Part shown: in pieces, positions 33,957 to 44,534 of the stretch
Layout: every line of letters begins with the position of its first letter
How positions within the stretch are numbered: position 1 is the first letter of the stretch
NCBI RefSeq assembly: GCF_026626705.1
Contig: NZ_JAPNKC010000001.1
Location: 4,650,001 to 4,714,000 of the forward strand
DNA length: 64,000 nt
Origin: Pyxidicoccus sp. MSG2
GTDB lineage: Bacteria > Myxococcota > Myxococcia > Myxococcales > Myxococcaceae
Direction of reading: 5' to 3'
The notes under the pieces: model-generated
Told to the model about the DNA's origin: nothing
Database searches by the model: none
What the model saw: the letters and a program-made list of their open reading frames with translations, nothing else
Translations under genes and position numbers: made by a program

Positions 33957-36857
33957 TCAGGCCGCCAGCGCGTCGCGGCACTTGAGGCACACGTCACCGC
34001 CGTGCCCCACGGCCTCCGAGTACGTCCAGCAGCGCGGGCACTTCTCGCCCTTCGCCGGCAGCACCTCGGCCATGACCCGCAGGCCCTCGCCGAACGCCTG
34101 CGCCACGTCCAGAATCTGCGCCTTCTCACCCGCCGAGTCCGACAGCTCCACCTGGCTGGTGATGAACAGGCCCGGCAATTCGTCCAGGTGCGCCTTCAGG
34201 AAGTCGCGCGCCTTCGCATCCGCCGTCAGCACCACCCGCGCCTCCAGCGACGCGCCGATGAGCTTGTCCCGCCGCGCCGCCTCCAGCACGCCCTGCACGG
34301 CGCTGCGCACCGCGAAGAGCTTGCCGTACCGCTCCGCCAGCGCCGGGTCCATCTTCGCCGCCGGCTCCGGGAAGCCCGCCAGGAACACGCTCTCCGCCGA
34401 GTTGCCCGGCAGGTACTGCCACGCCTCCTCCGCCGTGAAGCTCATCACCGGCGCCAGCAGCCGCAGCAGCACCGACGCCACCTCGTGCAGCACCGTCTGC
34501 GCGCTGCGCCGCGCCTGGCCGTCCGTGCGCGACGTGTAGAGCCGGTCCTTCAGGATGTCGAAGTACACCGCGGACAAATCACCCGCGACGAAGTCCAGCA
34601 CCGTCGCGTAGACGAGGTGGAACTCGTAGTCCTCGTACGCCTTGCGCACCCGCTCCACCACCTGCGCCAGCCGGCCTCGCGCCCACTGGTCCAGCGGCAG
34701 CAACTCCTCCGCCGGCACCGTGTGCTTCGCCGGGTCGAAGTCATACAGGTTGCTCAGCGCGTAGCGCACGGTGTTGCGGACCTTCCGGTAGCTCTCCGAC
34801 AGGCCCTTGAGAATCTGGTCCGACAGGCGCACGTCGTTGCGGTAGTCGCTCGCCGCCACCCACAGGCGCAGCACCTCGGCGCCATACTGGGTGATGATCT
34901 TCTCCGGCGCGACGACGTTGCCCACGCTCTTCGACATCTTCTCGCCCTTGCCGTCCACCACGAAGCCGTGGGTGAGGCAGGCCTTGTACGGAGACATGTC
35001 GCGCGTGCCCACCGCCACCAGCATGGACGAGTGGAACCAGCCGCGGTGCTGGTCGCTGCCCTCCAGGAAGAGGTCCGCCGGAATCCGCTGCCGCTTCTCC
35101 AGCACCGCGGAGAACATGCACGCCGAGTCGAACCACACGTCGAGGATGTCCGTCTCGCGGCGGAACTCCGTCTTGCCGCAGCGCGGGCACTTGAAGTCCG
35201 CGGGCAAAAACTCCTTCACCGGCGTGCGGTACCAGACGCCCACGCCCTCGGTCTCCACCCGGTCCGCCACCTTGTCCATCAGCTCGGGAGACACCACCGC
35301 CTCCTCGCAGCCCTCGCAGTAGGCGATGCAGATGGGCACGCCCCACGTGCGCTGGCGGCTGATGGTCCAGTCCGGCCGCGTCTCCAACATGCCCCGGATG
35401 CGGCTGTGCCCCCACGAGGGCACCCACTGCACCTTGTCCACCTCGTCCAGCACCGCCTGGCGGAACGTCTTCTCGCCCCGGAACGGCTTGTCCAGCGGGA
35501 TGAACCACTGGTACGTCGCGCTCAGGATGATGGGGTTGTGGCAGCGCCAGCAGTGCGGGTAGCTGTGCGCCACCGTGTCCTTGGCGTCGTTCAGCAGCGC
35601 GCCCTTCTCCACCAGCGTCGCGATGACGAGCGGGTTCGCCTCGAACACCTTCTTGCCCGTGAGCGCCTCGCCCACCGTGTCGTCGTAGCGGCCGTCCGGG
35701 CGCACCGGGTTGTAGATGTCCAGCCCGTACTTCAGGCCGACCTCGTAGTCCTCCTGGCCGTGCCCCGGCGCCGTGTGCACCAGGCCCGTACCGGCCTCCA
35801 GCGTCACGTGCTCCCCGAGCAGGACGCGCCCGCGCCGCTCGTAGAACGGGTGCTGGTACGTCAGGTGCTCCAGCTCCTCGCCGCGCACGTAGCCGAGGAT
35901 GCGGGACGGGTCCACCAGCGCCGCCGCGGAGACCTCACCGCCGGGCAACTCCACGTGCTTCACCGCCAGCTCGTCCGACTTCACCTCCGCCAGCACCTTG
36001 GGCAGCAGGTCCTTGGCCACGCAGATGACGCGCGCGCCGAGCTGGTAGAAGACGTACTCGAACTCCGGATGGACGGCGATGGCCAGGTTGGCCGGCAGCG
36101 TCCACGGCGTGGTGGTCCAGATGACGAACGCGACGTCCCTGCCCTTCAGCACGGGCAGCTTGTCGGCGACCTCCGGGCCGGCCTTGAAGGCCACGTACAC
36201 GGACGGGGACTCGTGGTCCTCGTACTCCACTTCCGCCTCGGCCAGCGCCGTCTGGTCGGTGAGGCACCAGTACACCGGCTTCTTGCGGCGGTAGAGCATG
36301 TCCCGGCGCGCGAAGTTGGCGAGCTCGCGGATTTCCTGCGCCTCGTAGGGGAAGTCGAGCGTCTTGTACGGCGTGTCCCACGACGCGAAGGTGCCCATGC
36401 GCTGGGCCTCGCCCTTCTGGATTTCGATGAACTCCAGCGCGTAGGCGCGGCACGCCTCCAGGAAGGCGTCGCGCGACAGGGTGCGCTTGTCCACCTTCTT
36501 GTCCTTGAGGCGCTTCTCCACGGCCTGCTCAATGGGCAGGCCGTGCGTGTCCCAGCCGGGGATGAAGTCGCACAGGCGCCCGGCCATGTTGCGGTACTTC
36601 ACCACGATGTCCTTGAGCACGCGGTTGAGCGCGTGGCCGGCGTGCAGGTGGCCGTTGGCGTACGGCGGGCCATCCGGCAGCACGAAGCGCTCGGCCTTCG
36701 CGTTGCGCTCCAGAATCTTGCCCCAGATGCCCCGCTCTCCCCACCACCCGAGCATCCGCGGCTCGAGCTGCGCCAGGTTTCCCTTCATGGGGAACTCCGT
36801 GCGCGGCAGGTTGACGCTGTCCTTGTAGTCCTTCTCTTTCGGGGGCGTGTCGCTCAT
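33957..36857 (-). CDS. ileS: Isoleucyl-tRNA synthetase
   Basis: A 966-aa class I synthetase charging tRNA-Ile. The HIGH motif is GHLH (residues 69-72, in PYANGHLHAGH), KMSKS is intact in GEKMSKSVGN, the editing domain has WTTTPWTLPAN, and the anticodon-binding region and C-terminal zinc finger (CPRCW, CLKC) are present. The length is normal. The start is the ATG at 36857, 35 bp beyond the stop of the upstream gene on the same strand. In many bacteria ileS precedes lspA; here about 6.7 kb of accessory genes separates them. Confidence 0.97.
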   Translation of the reverse strand: MSDTPPKEKDYKDSVNLPRTEFPMKGNLAQLEPRMLGWWGERGIWGKILERNAKAERFVLPDGPPYANGHLHAGHALNRVLKDIVVKYRNMAGRLCDFIPGWDTHGLPIEQAVEKRLKDKKVDKRTLSRDAFLEACRAYALEFIEIQKGEAQRMGTFASWDTPYKTLDFPYEAQEIRELANFARRDMLYRRKKPVYWCLTDQTALAEAEVEYEDHESPSVYVAFKAGPEVADKLPVLKGRDVAFVIWTTTPWTLPANLAIAVHPEFEYVFYQLGARVICVAKDLLPKVLAEVKSDELAVKHVELPGGEVSAAALVDPSRILGYVRGEELEHLTYQHPFYERRGRVLLGEHVTLEAGTGLVHTAPGHGQEDYEVGLKYGLDIYNPVRPDGRYDDTVGEALTGKKVFEANPLVIATLVEKGALLNDAKDTVAHSYPHCWRCHNPIILSATYQWFIPLDKPFRGEKTFRQAVLDEVDKVQWVPSWGHSRIRGMLETRPDWTISRQRTWGVPICIAYCEGCEEAVVSPELMDKVADRVETEGVGVWYRTPVKEFLPADFKCPRCGKTEFRRETDILDVWFDSACMFSAVLEKRQRIPADLFLEGSDQHRGWFHSSMLVAVGTRDMSPYKACLTHGFVVDGKGEKMSKSVGNVVAPEKIITQYGAEVLRLWVAASDYRNDVRLSDQILKGLSESYRKVRNTVRYALSNLYDFDPAKHTVPAEELLPLDQWARGRLAQVVERVRKAYEDYEFHLVYATVLDFVAGDLSAVYFDILKDRLYTSRTDGQARRSAQTVLHEVASVLLRLLAPVMSFTAEEAWQYLPGNSAESVFLAGFPEPAAKMDPALAERYGKLFAVRSAVQGVLEAARRDKLIGASLEARVVLTADAKARDFLKAHLDELPGLFITSQVELSDSAGEKAQILDVAQAFGEGLRVMAEVLPAKGEKCPRCWTYSEAVGHGGDVCLKCRDALAA

Positions 36858-36892
36858 GGCGAGAGCGGCCGTAACACGCTCCCCGAGTGCCT

Positions 36893-37804
36893 TCAATCGC
36901 CGCCGGGAGTCGCCGCCTCCGGGCCGACCGTGCGGCGCATCACCGACACGGACTGCTGCCCGGGCTGCAGGGGCTTGAGGATGAGCTCCACCTCTTCCTG
37001 CCCGGCACGGAAGCGACGCGGCTTCACCTCCTTGAAGCCCGCCTTCGCCAGCTCGGTCTTGTAGAAGGCGTCGACCTCCGTCTCCTTCGCGCGCACCGAG
37101 TAGGTGACGGAGCGCACCGTCTCCAGGTCGCTCGTCAGGACGCCTTCCGCCCCGGGGAACACCGGCGCCACCGTGGACATGGCGCCCGGCGGCTTCGACA
37201 TGTCGGCCTCGCCCAGATAGAGCGTGGTGGTGCCGTCCGGGTTGGGCTGGAAGATGACGGTGTAGGTAATGAACCGCTCGGGGTCCAGGGCGGTGAGCAT
37301 CGGCTCGCGCAGCTTCTGCGGCTGCTGCTCCGGGGGGGCGACGTAGAGGCCCCACTCCACCCACCGGTCCACGATGTGCCCCATCAGGGGCTCTATCTTC
37401 TCCGCGCTGCGCACCGCCTTCATCCGCACGGGGATGCCGTCCGCCAGCATCACCCCCGGCACGTCGATGATGTCCTTCACCCGGGGCACGTCCCAGACGA
37501 AGGGCTGCCGGTAGACGGGCGGCACCTTCACGTCCGGCGGTATCTCCTTGAGGGGCTCCGGCTCCAGGTCTTCGACCTGGGGCAGGTAGTTCGTCTTCGG
37601 AGGCGGCAGCATCAGAGGCGGCGCCGCCGCGGGCGGCTTCGCGGCCGCTGCGCCGGAAGGCTTCGCCGTCTTCGGGGGCTTCGCCTTCTCCGCGGGCCTG
37701 CTCGCGGCGGGGCGTGCACTGGCGTCCGCCGGGGCGGGAGCCCGCTCTTCGGCCGCACCGGTGCCGCTCATGCCCAGCACCAGCGCCAGCAGGCTCCACT
37801 TCAT
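36893..37804 (-). CDS. Exported hypothetical protein, 303 aa
   Basis: It begins with a signal peptide (LLALVLGMSGTGA) followed by an Ala/Pro/Lys-rich linker (about 20-75). The folded part (about 80-300) shows no enzymatic motif; one segment reads ITYTVIFQPNPDGTTTLYLG. It is probably periplasmic. It lies between the small Cys-rich gene and ileS on the same strand and may be the last gene of the tad-like operon. Function unknown. Confidence 0.75.
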   Translation of the reverse strand: MKWSLLALVLGMSGTGAAEERAPAPADASARPAASRPAEKAKPPKTAKPSGAAAAKPPAAAPPLMLPPPKTNYLPQVEDLEPEPLKEIPPDVKVPPVYRQPFVWDVPRVKDIIDVPGVMLADGIPVRMKAVRSAEKIEPLMGHIVDRWVEWGLYVAPPEQQPQKLREPMLTALDPERFITYTVIFQPNPDGTTTLYLGEADMSKPPGAMSTVAPVFPGAEGVLTSDLETVRSVTYSVRAKETEVDAFYKTELAKAGFKEVKPRRFRAGQEEVELILKPLQPGQQSVSVMRRTVGPEAATPGGD

Positions 37805-37841
37805 GCGTTACCTCGGCTCCACGGCGTGCGGCTCCCGTCCG

Positions 37842-38165
37842 TCATTGCTCGTCCGGCACGGTCGCCGCCTTCTCCTTGCCGCTGGGCCCGTCCTTCGGGC
37901 AGCTGCTGCTGCACGTGCGGAAGGTCCGCTCGTACTTCTTGGTGCACTGCGTGGCGCAGGCCTGGAAGCGGGCACCATCTCCGCCCTTGCTGGGCATGGC
38001 GGGAGGAGGGCAGCGGTCCATACAGGCCTGGAGGCTCTCGCCACCCTTGGTGGCACAGTTGCCCTCGCACGTGGCCCGGTCGGCCAGGGCCGGAGCGGCG
38101 GTCAGCATCGCGCCCAGGAATGCCATGGTGGCCAGGGCGAAGAAGGAGGGTCGCGTCGTCTTCAT
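37842..38165 (-). CDS. Small secreted Cys-rich protein, 107 aa
   Basis: A typical signal peptide (ending AAPALAD) is followed by about 80 residues with eight Cys in CxxxC spacings (CEGNC, CMDRC, CATQC, CSSSC), suggesting disulfide-bonded helical hairpins. The C-terminus is Lys-rich. It sits directly downstream of the TadE/TadG-like genes on the same strand (26 bp). Function unknown. Confidence 0.75.
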   Translation of the reverse strand: MKTTRPSFFALATMAFLGAMLTAAPALADRATCEGNCATKGGESLQACMDRCPPPAMPSKGGDGARFQACATQCTKKYERTFRTCSSSCPKDGPSGKEKAATVPDEQ

Positions 38166-38191
38166 GGGAAGTGCTCGTCCTTGTCTGTGTT

Positions 38192-39232
38192 TCAGTCGCA
38201 GTCTTTACCGAGGAAGCAGCGGCCCTTGCCGAGCCGTCTCGCCCACGCATAGCCATACGTGGGCGTGGAGAGCGCCATGGGGGAGCCGGGCGTGGTGGGG
38301 AACATGCCGGAGCCCCCCAACTGGTCCAGGAGGGGATACTGGGTCATGAGCATCTCCTCACCCGGAGCGCTCATGAAGAAGTAGCGCGAGTTGATGGGCG
38401 CGGGGAAGCCGAGGACGGCCAGGGGCATCATGTCCGCCATCCACGGGATGACGATGGCCGTGGGCAGGTAGGTGCCGTACACCGCGCTGAAGAAGGGCAG
38501 GTTGAGGCAGGGAATGGGGAGGTAGATGGGCGGATTCATCTCGTACGGCATCTGCCCGAGCAGCATCTGGCAGGTGCGCGTCTCGCTGCTGAGGATGTTG
38601 CCGCCCGCCAGGCCCCAGTCATCCACCAGCATGCTGAACTCGCCCTGGCACTGGCCCGCCACCGGCCGGCCCGTGGAGCACACGCGGAGGTTGGAGAAGT
38701 TGGTGTCCACGTGCTGCTCTTTGTACAGCCCCTTCTCCCCGTCCCGGTCGTTCTGCAGGAAGGAGGTGGGGATGCGAATCGCGCTCAGCTCCGCCTGCGC
38801 GGTGCAGTGCGCGGGGCCCTGGTCGCGGTAGATGAGCCGCGTGACAACGGTGCCCTCCCAGTCCGGTCCGGCGCCTCCGGTGTCGCAGTTCACCGTGAGG
38901 TTCTGGCCCCGGGTGAAGGCCTGGGTGATACCCGCGGCCCGGTTGATGTTCGACAGGCCGTTGAAGTCCGCGTAGCGGCGGGCGGCGTCACGGCCCGCGT
39001 CCTCCACGGCGTCGTCCGCCTCGGTGTAGTCGAGGGCGGTGGTGTGCATCTTCCGGTGGGTGCTGTTCCACAGGGCGGAGATGGCGGACTCCTGCACCTT
39101 CAGGGACAGGTAGCCCACCTCCGCGAAGTGGATGCCGAAGGCGATGACGGTCACCATCAGCGTGGTGCCAATCGCGGTCTCCACGAGGGCCGCGCCACGG
39201 GCGCGGCGGCGGGACGGGATGCGGTGGCTCAT
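38192..39232 (-). CDS. TadE-like pseudopilin protein (third of a trio)
   Basis: A 346-aa protein with the TadE signature: a basic leader (SRRRARG), then AALVETAIGTTLMVTVIAFG as the single membrane helix near the N-terminus. A large extracytoplasmic domain with several Cys follows. Prepilin-like cleavage after Gly is plausible. The ATG overlaps the end of the TadG-like gene (ATGA). It is much longer than classic TadE (about 170 aa). It is probably a minor pilin of a Tad/Flp-type system. Confidence 0.8.
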   Translation of the reverse strand: MSHRIPSRRRARGAALVETAIGTTLMVTVIAFGIHFAEVGYLSLKVQESAISALWNSTHRKMHTTALDYTEADDAVEDAGRDAARRYADFNGLSNINRAAGITQAFTRGQNLTVNCDTGGAGPDWEGTVVTRLIYRDQGPAHCTAQAELSAIRIPTSFLQNDRDGEKGLYKEQHVDTNFSNLRVCSTGRPVAGQCQGEFSMLVDDWGLAGGNILSSETRTCQMLLGQMPYEMNPPIYLPIPCLNLPFFSAVYGTYLPTAIVIPWMADMMPLAVLGFPAPINSRYFFMSAPGEEMLMTQYPLLDQLGGSGMFPTTPGSPMALSTPTYGYAWARRLGKGRCFLGKDCD

Positions 39233-40887
39233 TGAATCCCCTTGAAGCCCACGCCGCGGAGGGCGTCGAAGGTATCCGCCGCGACGCCGGACGCGCTGCG
39301 CAGCGTATTGGAGGCGTCGTTCATCCCGGAGTCGTCGATGTCCGGCGCGACGAGGGTGGCGCGCCAGTACGGGTTGAGGAGGTTGGGCGGCTCGGCCCAG
39401 TGCTCGATGCCGAGGCTCTCACCGCGGTGGTAGTAGGTGATGCCCGTGGCCAGCGCCGTCTGCACCGAGTTGGGCGTGCCGTCCGCCAGCGTCAGGCCCC
39501 GCGAGTCGAACTCCGTGCCGGGGCCACTCGACTTGAAGCGGAAGCGGGTCATGAAGTTCCAGGGGTCCGCCACCGTGCGCGTGGCCATGTCCCGCTGCAC
39601 CAGCGCGAAGTTCTTGGGCTGGGCGTAGTTGTCGTCCTCGTCGACGACGCCCAGGGTGTTGTAGTCGACGAAGGCCGGCCAGATGCCGGGGCAGCTGGAG
39701 ATGCCGCCCGTGCACGGCACGAGGAAGTGGACGAAGGGCATGGGGTCGCTGCCTCCCGTCCACCGGTGCCGGAAGGCGATGCCCGAGCCCACCACCTCCG
39801 CCTGCACGTCCTCCGCGGGCCCCGGCATGATGGGCGGGCACGGCAGGCCGCCGCCGTTGAGGATGTGCGGGTAGATGCCGAGGATGGTGCCCTCGTCCTG
39901 CGCGGTGACGGCGGAGCCGTAGGGCGGGAGCATGTTCATCACCGCGTCCATGGTGCCCAGGCCGGCGGGCTGCTTGAAGTACGCCGTCCCCTGCCCCGTG
40001 AGGATGAGGAAGCCGGTCAGGCGCGAGCGGAGGAGCGCCACGAGGAGGCGAATCATGTGCGGCAGGTAGTGCTCGTAGTTGCGGTGGGTGACGAAGCGGT
40101 AGCCCCGGCTGCCCATGGCCGCGTTGACGGCGTGGGCCACCGTCAGGGGCAAATCGCACAGGGCGCCGCTGTCCGTGCAAGCCATTCCGCCCCGCAGCTC
40201 GCTGCGGTTCAGCGTCAGGCCCCCGGGGGTGCGCCACTCGCCGCGGCGGCCTCCTGGTGCGGCCTGGTCCGTGATTTCCTTGGCGAACTGCTGGTCTCCC
40301 AGCGAGTCCACCAGGTCGTCGTAGGTTTCATGTTGCGAGGCGTAGATGGCGAGCTGCGCCGTCTGGTGGAGCAGCAGCTGCAGTCCGGCCCGAACGTCCG
40401 CGCCCCGGAAGATGGGGTCGATGATGCGATCCTCGGTGCGGAAGGCGTTCATCATGGAGTTCAAGTCCCGCACGCCCTTGTTGCCACACCGGCACGCGCG
40501 GGCGCAGCCGCCGTTGAAGGGCGCGCAGGCGCACAGAATCTGCATCAACTGGTAGGGCCACTTGGCGCCGCTGAAGGACGAGCGCGCGCCGTTCAGGTAG
40601 GCCCGGTACATCGTGGTCCAGGAGATGATGCTCTGCGCGCCGGCCTGGGCCACCGCGTGGCCAATCTGCACGCGGTTGAGCACGGCGATGTTGTTGAAGG
40701 TGCGCGCGGTCGCCACCGCGTTGGTGTAGGCGGCCGCGTCCGCCACCGTCTGCACCTCGATGCGCTCGCGCACCTTCATCGAGTAGGACAGCGTGAGCAC
40801 CACCATCAGCACCACGAGCAGCATGCTGAGCACGAACAGCACCATCGTCTGTCCGCGCCGGAGGGAGGAGAAGCGGGGCGCGTTCAT
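39229..40887 (-). CDS. TadG-like pilus-assembly protein
   Basis: A 552-aa protein with an Arg-rich leader (SLRRGQTM), one N-terminal membrane helix (VLFVLSMLLVVLMVVLTLSY), then the TadG-like ADAAAYTNAVATARTFNNIA stretch and a long extracytoplasmic domain with paired Cys. TadG proteins stabilise Flp pili in other bacteria. It overlaps both neighbours by ATGA, indicating one operon. No Tad ATPase, secretin or major Flp pilin is in the window. Confidence 0.8.
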   Translation of the reverse strand: MNAPRFSSLRRGQTMVLFVLSMLLVVLMVVLTLSYSMKVRERIEVQTVADAAAYTNAVATARTFNNIAVLNRVQIGHAVAQAGAQSIISWTTMYRAYLNGARSSFSGAKWPYQLMQILCACAPFNGGCARACRCGNKGVRDLNSMMNAFRTEDRIIDPIFRGADVRAGLQLLLHQTAQLAIYASQHETYDDLVDSLGDQQFAKEITDQAAPGGRRGEWRTPGGLTLNRSELRGGMACTDSGALCDLPLTVAHAVNAAMGSRGYRFVTHRNYEHYLPHMIRLLVALLRSRLTGFLILTGQGTAYFKQPAGLGTMDAVMNMLPPYGSAVTAQDEGTILGIYPHILNGGGLPCPPIMPGPAEDVQAEVVGSGIAFRHRWTGGSDPMPFVHFLVPCTGGISSCPGIWPAFVDYNTLGVVDEDDNYAQPKNFALVQRDMATRTVADPWNFMTRFRFKSSGPGTEFDSRGLTLADGTPNSVQTALATGITYYHRGESLGIEHWAEPPNLLNPYWRATLVAPDIDDSGMNDASNTLRSASGVAADTFDALRGVGFKGIQ

Positions 40888-41660
40888 CAGGGCACCGGTG
40901 GGCAGTTGGGGGAGGGGAAGAAGCGGGACTTGAGCGGCGTCATCATCCGCATCGTGAAGGTCGTCTCGATGGGGAAGACGTACTGCTTCCGGTTGTAGCG
41001 GTTGAGCATCTCCGTGCTCAGGTCACCGGCGAGGCTGAACGAGCTCGTGGTCTCCCCGCGGTTCCAGTTGGCGTTGCGCTCGGCGAGGATGAGCGGGTTG
41101 GCCGCCGTGTAGTCCTCGATGCCCAGGTGGGCCATGAACATGCGGGACATCACCCAGTTGGCGAAGGGGATGCGCAGCGGGAACCAGTAGATCATCCGCA
41201 CCTCGAGCTGCCGCAGGTGCCCGGGCTCGTCGAAGCCGCGGTCCTGGGGCGACGGCACGCCGCCGCCCTCGATGTGCCGGTAGATCCACACGATGCTGCC
41301 GTCATGCCCGTTGTCCATGCCGGCCGCGTAGCGGTTGGCCCGGCGGGCCGCGAAGGCCGACGCCAGCTTCTGCGCCGGGTTCGTGCCGGGCGTGGACGTG
41401 CCCAGGTAGGAATGGAACGAGGGCAGCAGCGAGAGGATGGCCGAGTGGGTCATCCGCTCGCAGTCGCCGTAGCCGACCGCCCCGGCCCGCGTGGCCCGGA
41501 AGACGGCGTAGTGGGCCAGCACACGCGCCTGCAGCATCATGAAGAGCTGCAACGTGCCCAGCACGAGGAACACGACGAGGGGAAGCGTCAGCGCCGCCTC
41601 CACCATCGCCTGCCCGGATTGCCTCCCTCCCGTCGGACGCAGTGAATTCATGGCGCCCAT
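40887..41660 (-). CDS. TadE-like pseudopilin protein (first of a trio)
   Basis: A 257-aa protein with the TadE pattern: GGRQSGQAMVEAALTLPL as leader and helix, with the Glu typical of prepilin-like proteins, then an extracytoplasmic domain. ATG 41660 is chosen; ATG 41651, three codons later, is equally possible. It is the first gene of the trio, preceded by a 178-bp region with two dyads. The stop overlaps the TadG-like start. Confidence 0.8.
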   Translation of the reverse strand: MGAMNSLRPTGGRQSGQAMVEAALTLPLVVFLVLGTLQLFMMLQARVLAHYAVFRATRAGAVGYGDCERMTHSAILSLLPSFHSYLGTSTPGTNPAQKLASAFAARRANRYAAGMDNGHDGSIVWIYRHIEGGGVPSPQDRGFDEPGHLRQLEVRMIYWFPLRIPFANWVMSRMFMAHLGIEDYTAANPLILAERNANWNRGETTSSFSLAGDLSTEMLNRYNRKQYVFPIETTFTMRMMTPLKSRFFPSPNCPPVP

Positions 41661-41691
41661 ATGTTCCGGGGATTCCACTCCGATCGCACAT

Positions 41692-41706
41692 CCGTCAACT
41701 TGACGG
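41692..41706. promoter_or_regulatory. Perfect 7-1-7 palindrome upstream of tad-like trio
   Basis: CCGTCAA-C-TTGACGG lies 32 bp before the first TadE-like ATG. A TTGACG on the reverse strand here could serve as a -35 element. Operator function is inferred. Confidence 0.45.
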
Positions 41707-41736
41707 GAGAGAACAGACTTCCGCCCTACAGGAGCG

Positions 41737-41759
41737 CACACCCCTGTAACAGGAGTGTG
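41737..41759. promoter_or_regulatory. 23-bp near-perfect palindrome upstream of tad-like trio
   Basis: CACACCCCTGT-A-ACAGGAGTGTG pairs in 10 of 11 positions around a central base. It lies about 80-100 bp before the first TadE-like gene and after the enhancer-binding protein gene. It could be an operator or a factor-independent terminator without a T run. Confidence 0.5.
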
Positions 41760-41838
41760 TCGGGGTCCGGACAATCATGCCTGAAGGGACGGGTCCTCCG
41801 GGAAGAGGGGGGTGCCGGCCGGCCGGACAGCGGGGAGC

Positions 41839-43272
<1,434 letters not shown>

Positions 43273-43354
43273 CTGTCGTCGAGGATGATAGCAAACGGCA
43301 CCCACTCGGCCCGCCCTGTCGGGTGCGACGGTGCTAGGCTCCCGCGCCCCGCCC

Positions 43355-44362
43355 ATGTCTTCCCGCAAAGTGAAGTCGAAGAAAGCCCCGGCCCTGCCTG
43401 GGCTCCAGGCGCCCGAGCGTCCCGCGCGAGCGCCCCGCCGTCCGAGCGCGAAGAAGACGGTGGCCATCCTGTCCCGCAAGCGGTCTCTCTATTCCACCCG
43501 CCGGCTGGTGGAGGCCGTGAAGGAGCGGGGACACCGGCCGCTGGTGTTCGACACACTGCGCTGCTGTCTGCTGCTGGCCCAGGGCGCGCCGCGCATGACG
43601 TACCGCGGTGTCGAGGTGCGCGGCGTGGACGTGGTGGTGCCGCGCATCGGCGCGTCGATTACGGCCTACGGGCTGGCGGTGGTGAACCACTTCGAGATGA
43701 TGGGCGTGCCCGTCCTCAACCCGCCCACCTCCATTGCCCGCAGCCGCGACAAGCTGCGCGCGCTGCAGTTCCTGGCGCGCGCGGGGCTGGACATCCCCCG
43801 CACCGTGATGGCGCATGACCGCAGCAACGTGCGCCGGCTGGTGGAGGAGGTGGGGGGGCTGCCCATCATCATCAAGCTCATCAAGGGCACCCAGGGCGTG
43901 GGCGTGATGATCGCCCACACGCTGCCGGAGGTGCAGACCATCCTGGATACGTTCTGGGACCTGGGTCAGGAAATCGTCCTCCAGGAGTTCGTGGCGGAGA
44001 GCGAGGGCCGCGACGTGCGGGCGCTCGTGGTGGGCAGCCAGGTGGTGGGCGCCATGCGCCGCAAGGCGAAGAAGGGCGAGTTCCGCTCCAACATCCACCG
44101 CGGCGGGGAGGGGCAGGCAATCGAGCTCCCGGCGTCCTACATGGAGGCGGCGGTGCAGGCCGCGCGGGTGCTGGGCCTGGAGGTGGCGGGCGTGGACATG
44201 CTGGAGGGCCGCGCCGGGCCCCGGCTGATGGAGATCAACTCCAGCCCGGGCTTCGAGGGACTGGAGGGGGCCACGGGGCAGGACATCGCCGGGGCCATCA
44301 TCGACCACGCGCTGGTCTACGCCGAGCAGAAGGCGGGCGGGCTGCGGGCTCGCGAAGGGTGA
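43355..44362 (+). CDS. rimK: RimK family ATP-grasp ligase
   Basis: A 335-aa ATP-grasp enzyme very close to E. coli RimK, which adds glutamates to ribosomal protein S6 and makes poly-glutamate. Matches include VAILSRKRSLYS, VVPRIGASITAYG, RSRDKLRALQFLARAG, IKLIKGTQGVGV, and the Mg/ATP region RSNIHRGGEG and LMEINSSPGFEG. An N-terminal basic extension of about 35 residues is not in E. coli. It is divergent from the FHA activator (82 bp between starts). The substrate in this organism is untested. Confidence 0.92.
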   Translation: MSSRKVKSKKAPALPGLQAPERPARAPRRPSAKKTVAILSRKRSLYSTRRLVEAVKERGHRPLVFDTLRCCLLLAQGAPRMTYRGVEVRGVDVVVPRIGASITAYGLAVVNHFEMMGVPVLNPPTSIARSRDKLRALQFLARAGLDIPRTVMAHDRSNVRRLVEEVGGLPIIIKLIKGTQGVGVMIAHTLPEVQTILDTFWDLGQEIVLQEFVAESEGRDVRALVVGSQVVGAMRRKAKKGEFRSNIHRGGEGQAIELPASYMEAAVQAARVLGLEVAGVDMLEGRAGPRLMEINSSPGFEGLEGATGQDIAGAIIDHALVYAEQKAGGLRAREG

Positions 44363-44395
44363 GCGAGGAGGCTTTGTCCCTGGCCGTGTGAGGCT

Positions 44396-44421
44396 GCCCG
44401 CACGCTTGGAAGCAGGCGGGC
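44396..44421 (+). terminator. Possible terminator after rimK
   Basis: Inverted repeat GCCCGC/GCGGGC with a 14-base loop lies about 35 bp after the rimK stop. It is a weak candidate without a T run. Confidence 0.35.
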
Positions 44422-44428
44422 CTCCAGG

Positions 44429-44442
44429 GCAAGGCGCCTTGC
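44429..44442. promoter_or_regulatory. 14-bp perfect palindrome
   Basis: GCAAGGC/GCCTTGC with no spacer lies about 93 bp before the DsbA-like gene. A protein-binding site is possible; nothing else supports it. Confidence 0.35.
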
Positions 44443-44534
44443 ATGCTCCTCAGGAACACAGGAATGCAATTCGTGCCGGAGTGTCCTGGGGAGTTGGCAG
44501 CGGAGTGGAGAGCCCTCTAATCTGGCGGCCCTCC

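Noticed and set aside
33879..37064. Long forward open frame across ileS
   Set aside because: It is an antisense shadow of ileS, which has intact HIGH, KMSKS, editing and zinc motifs on the reverse strand.
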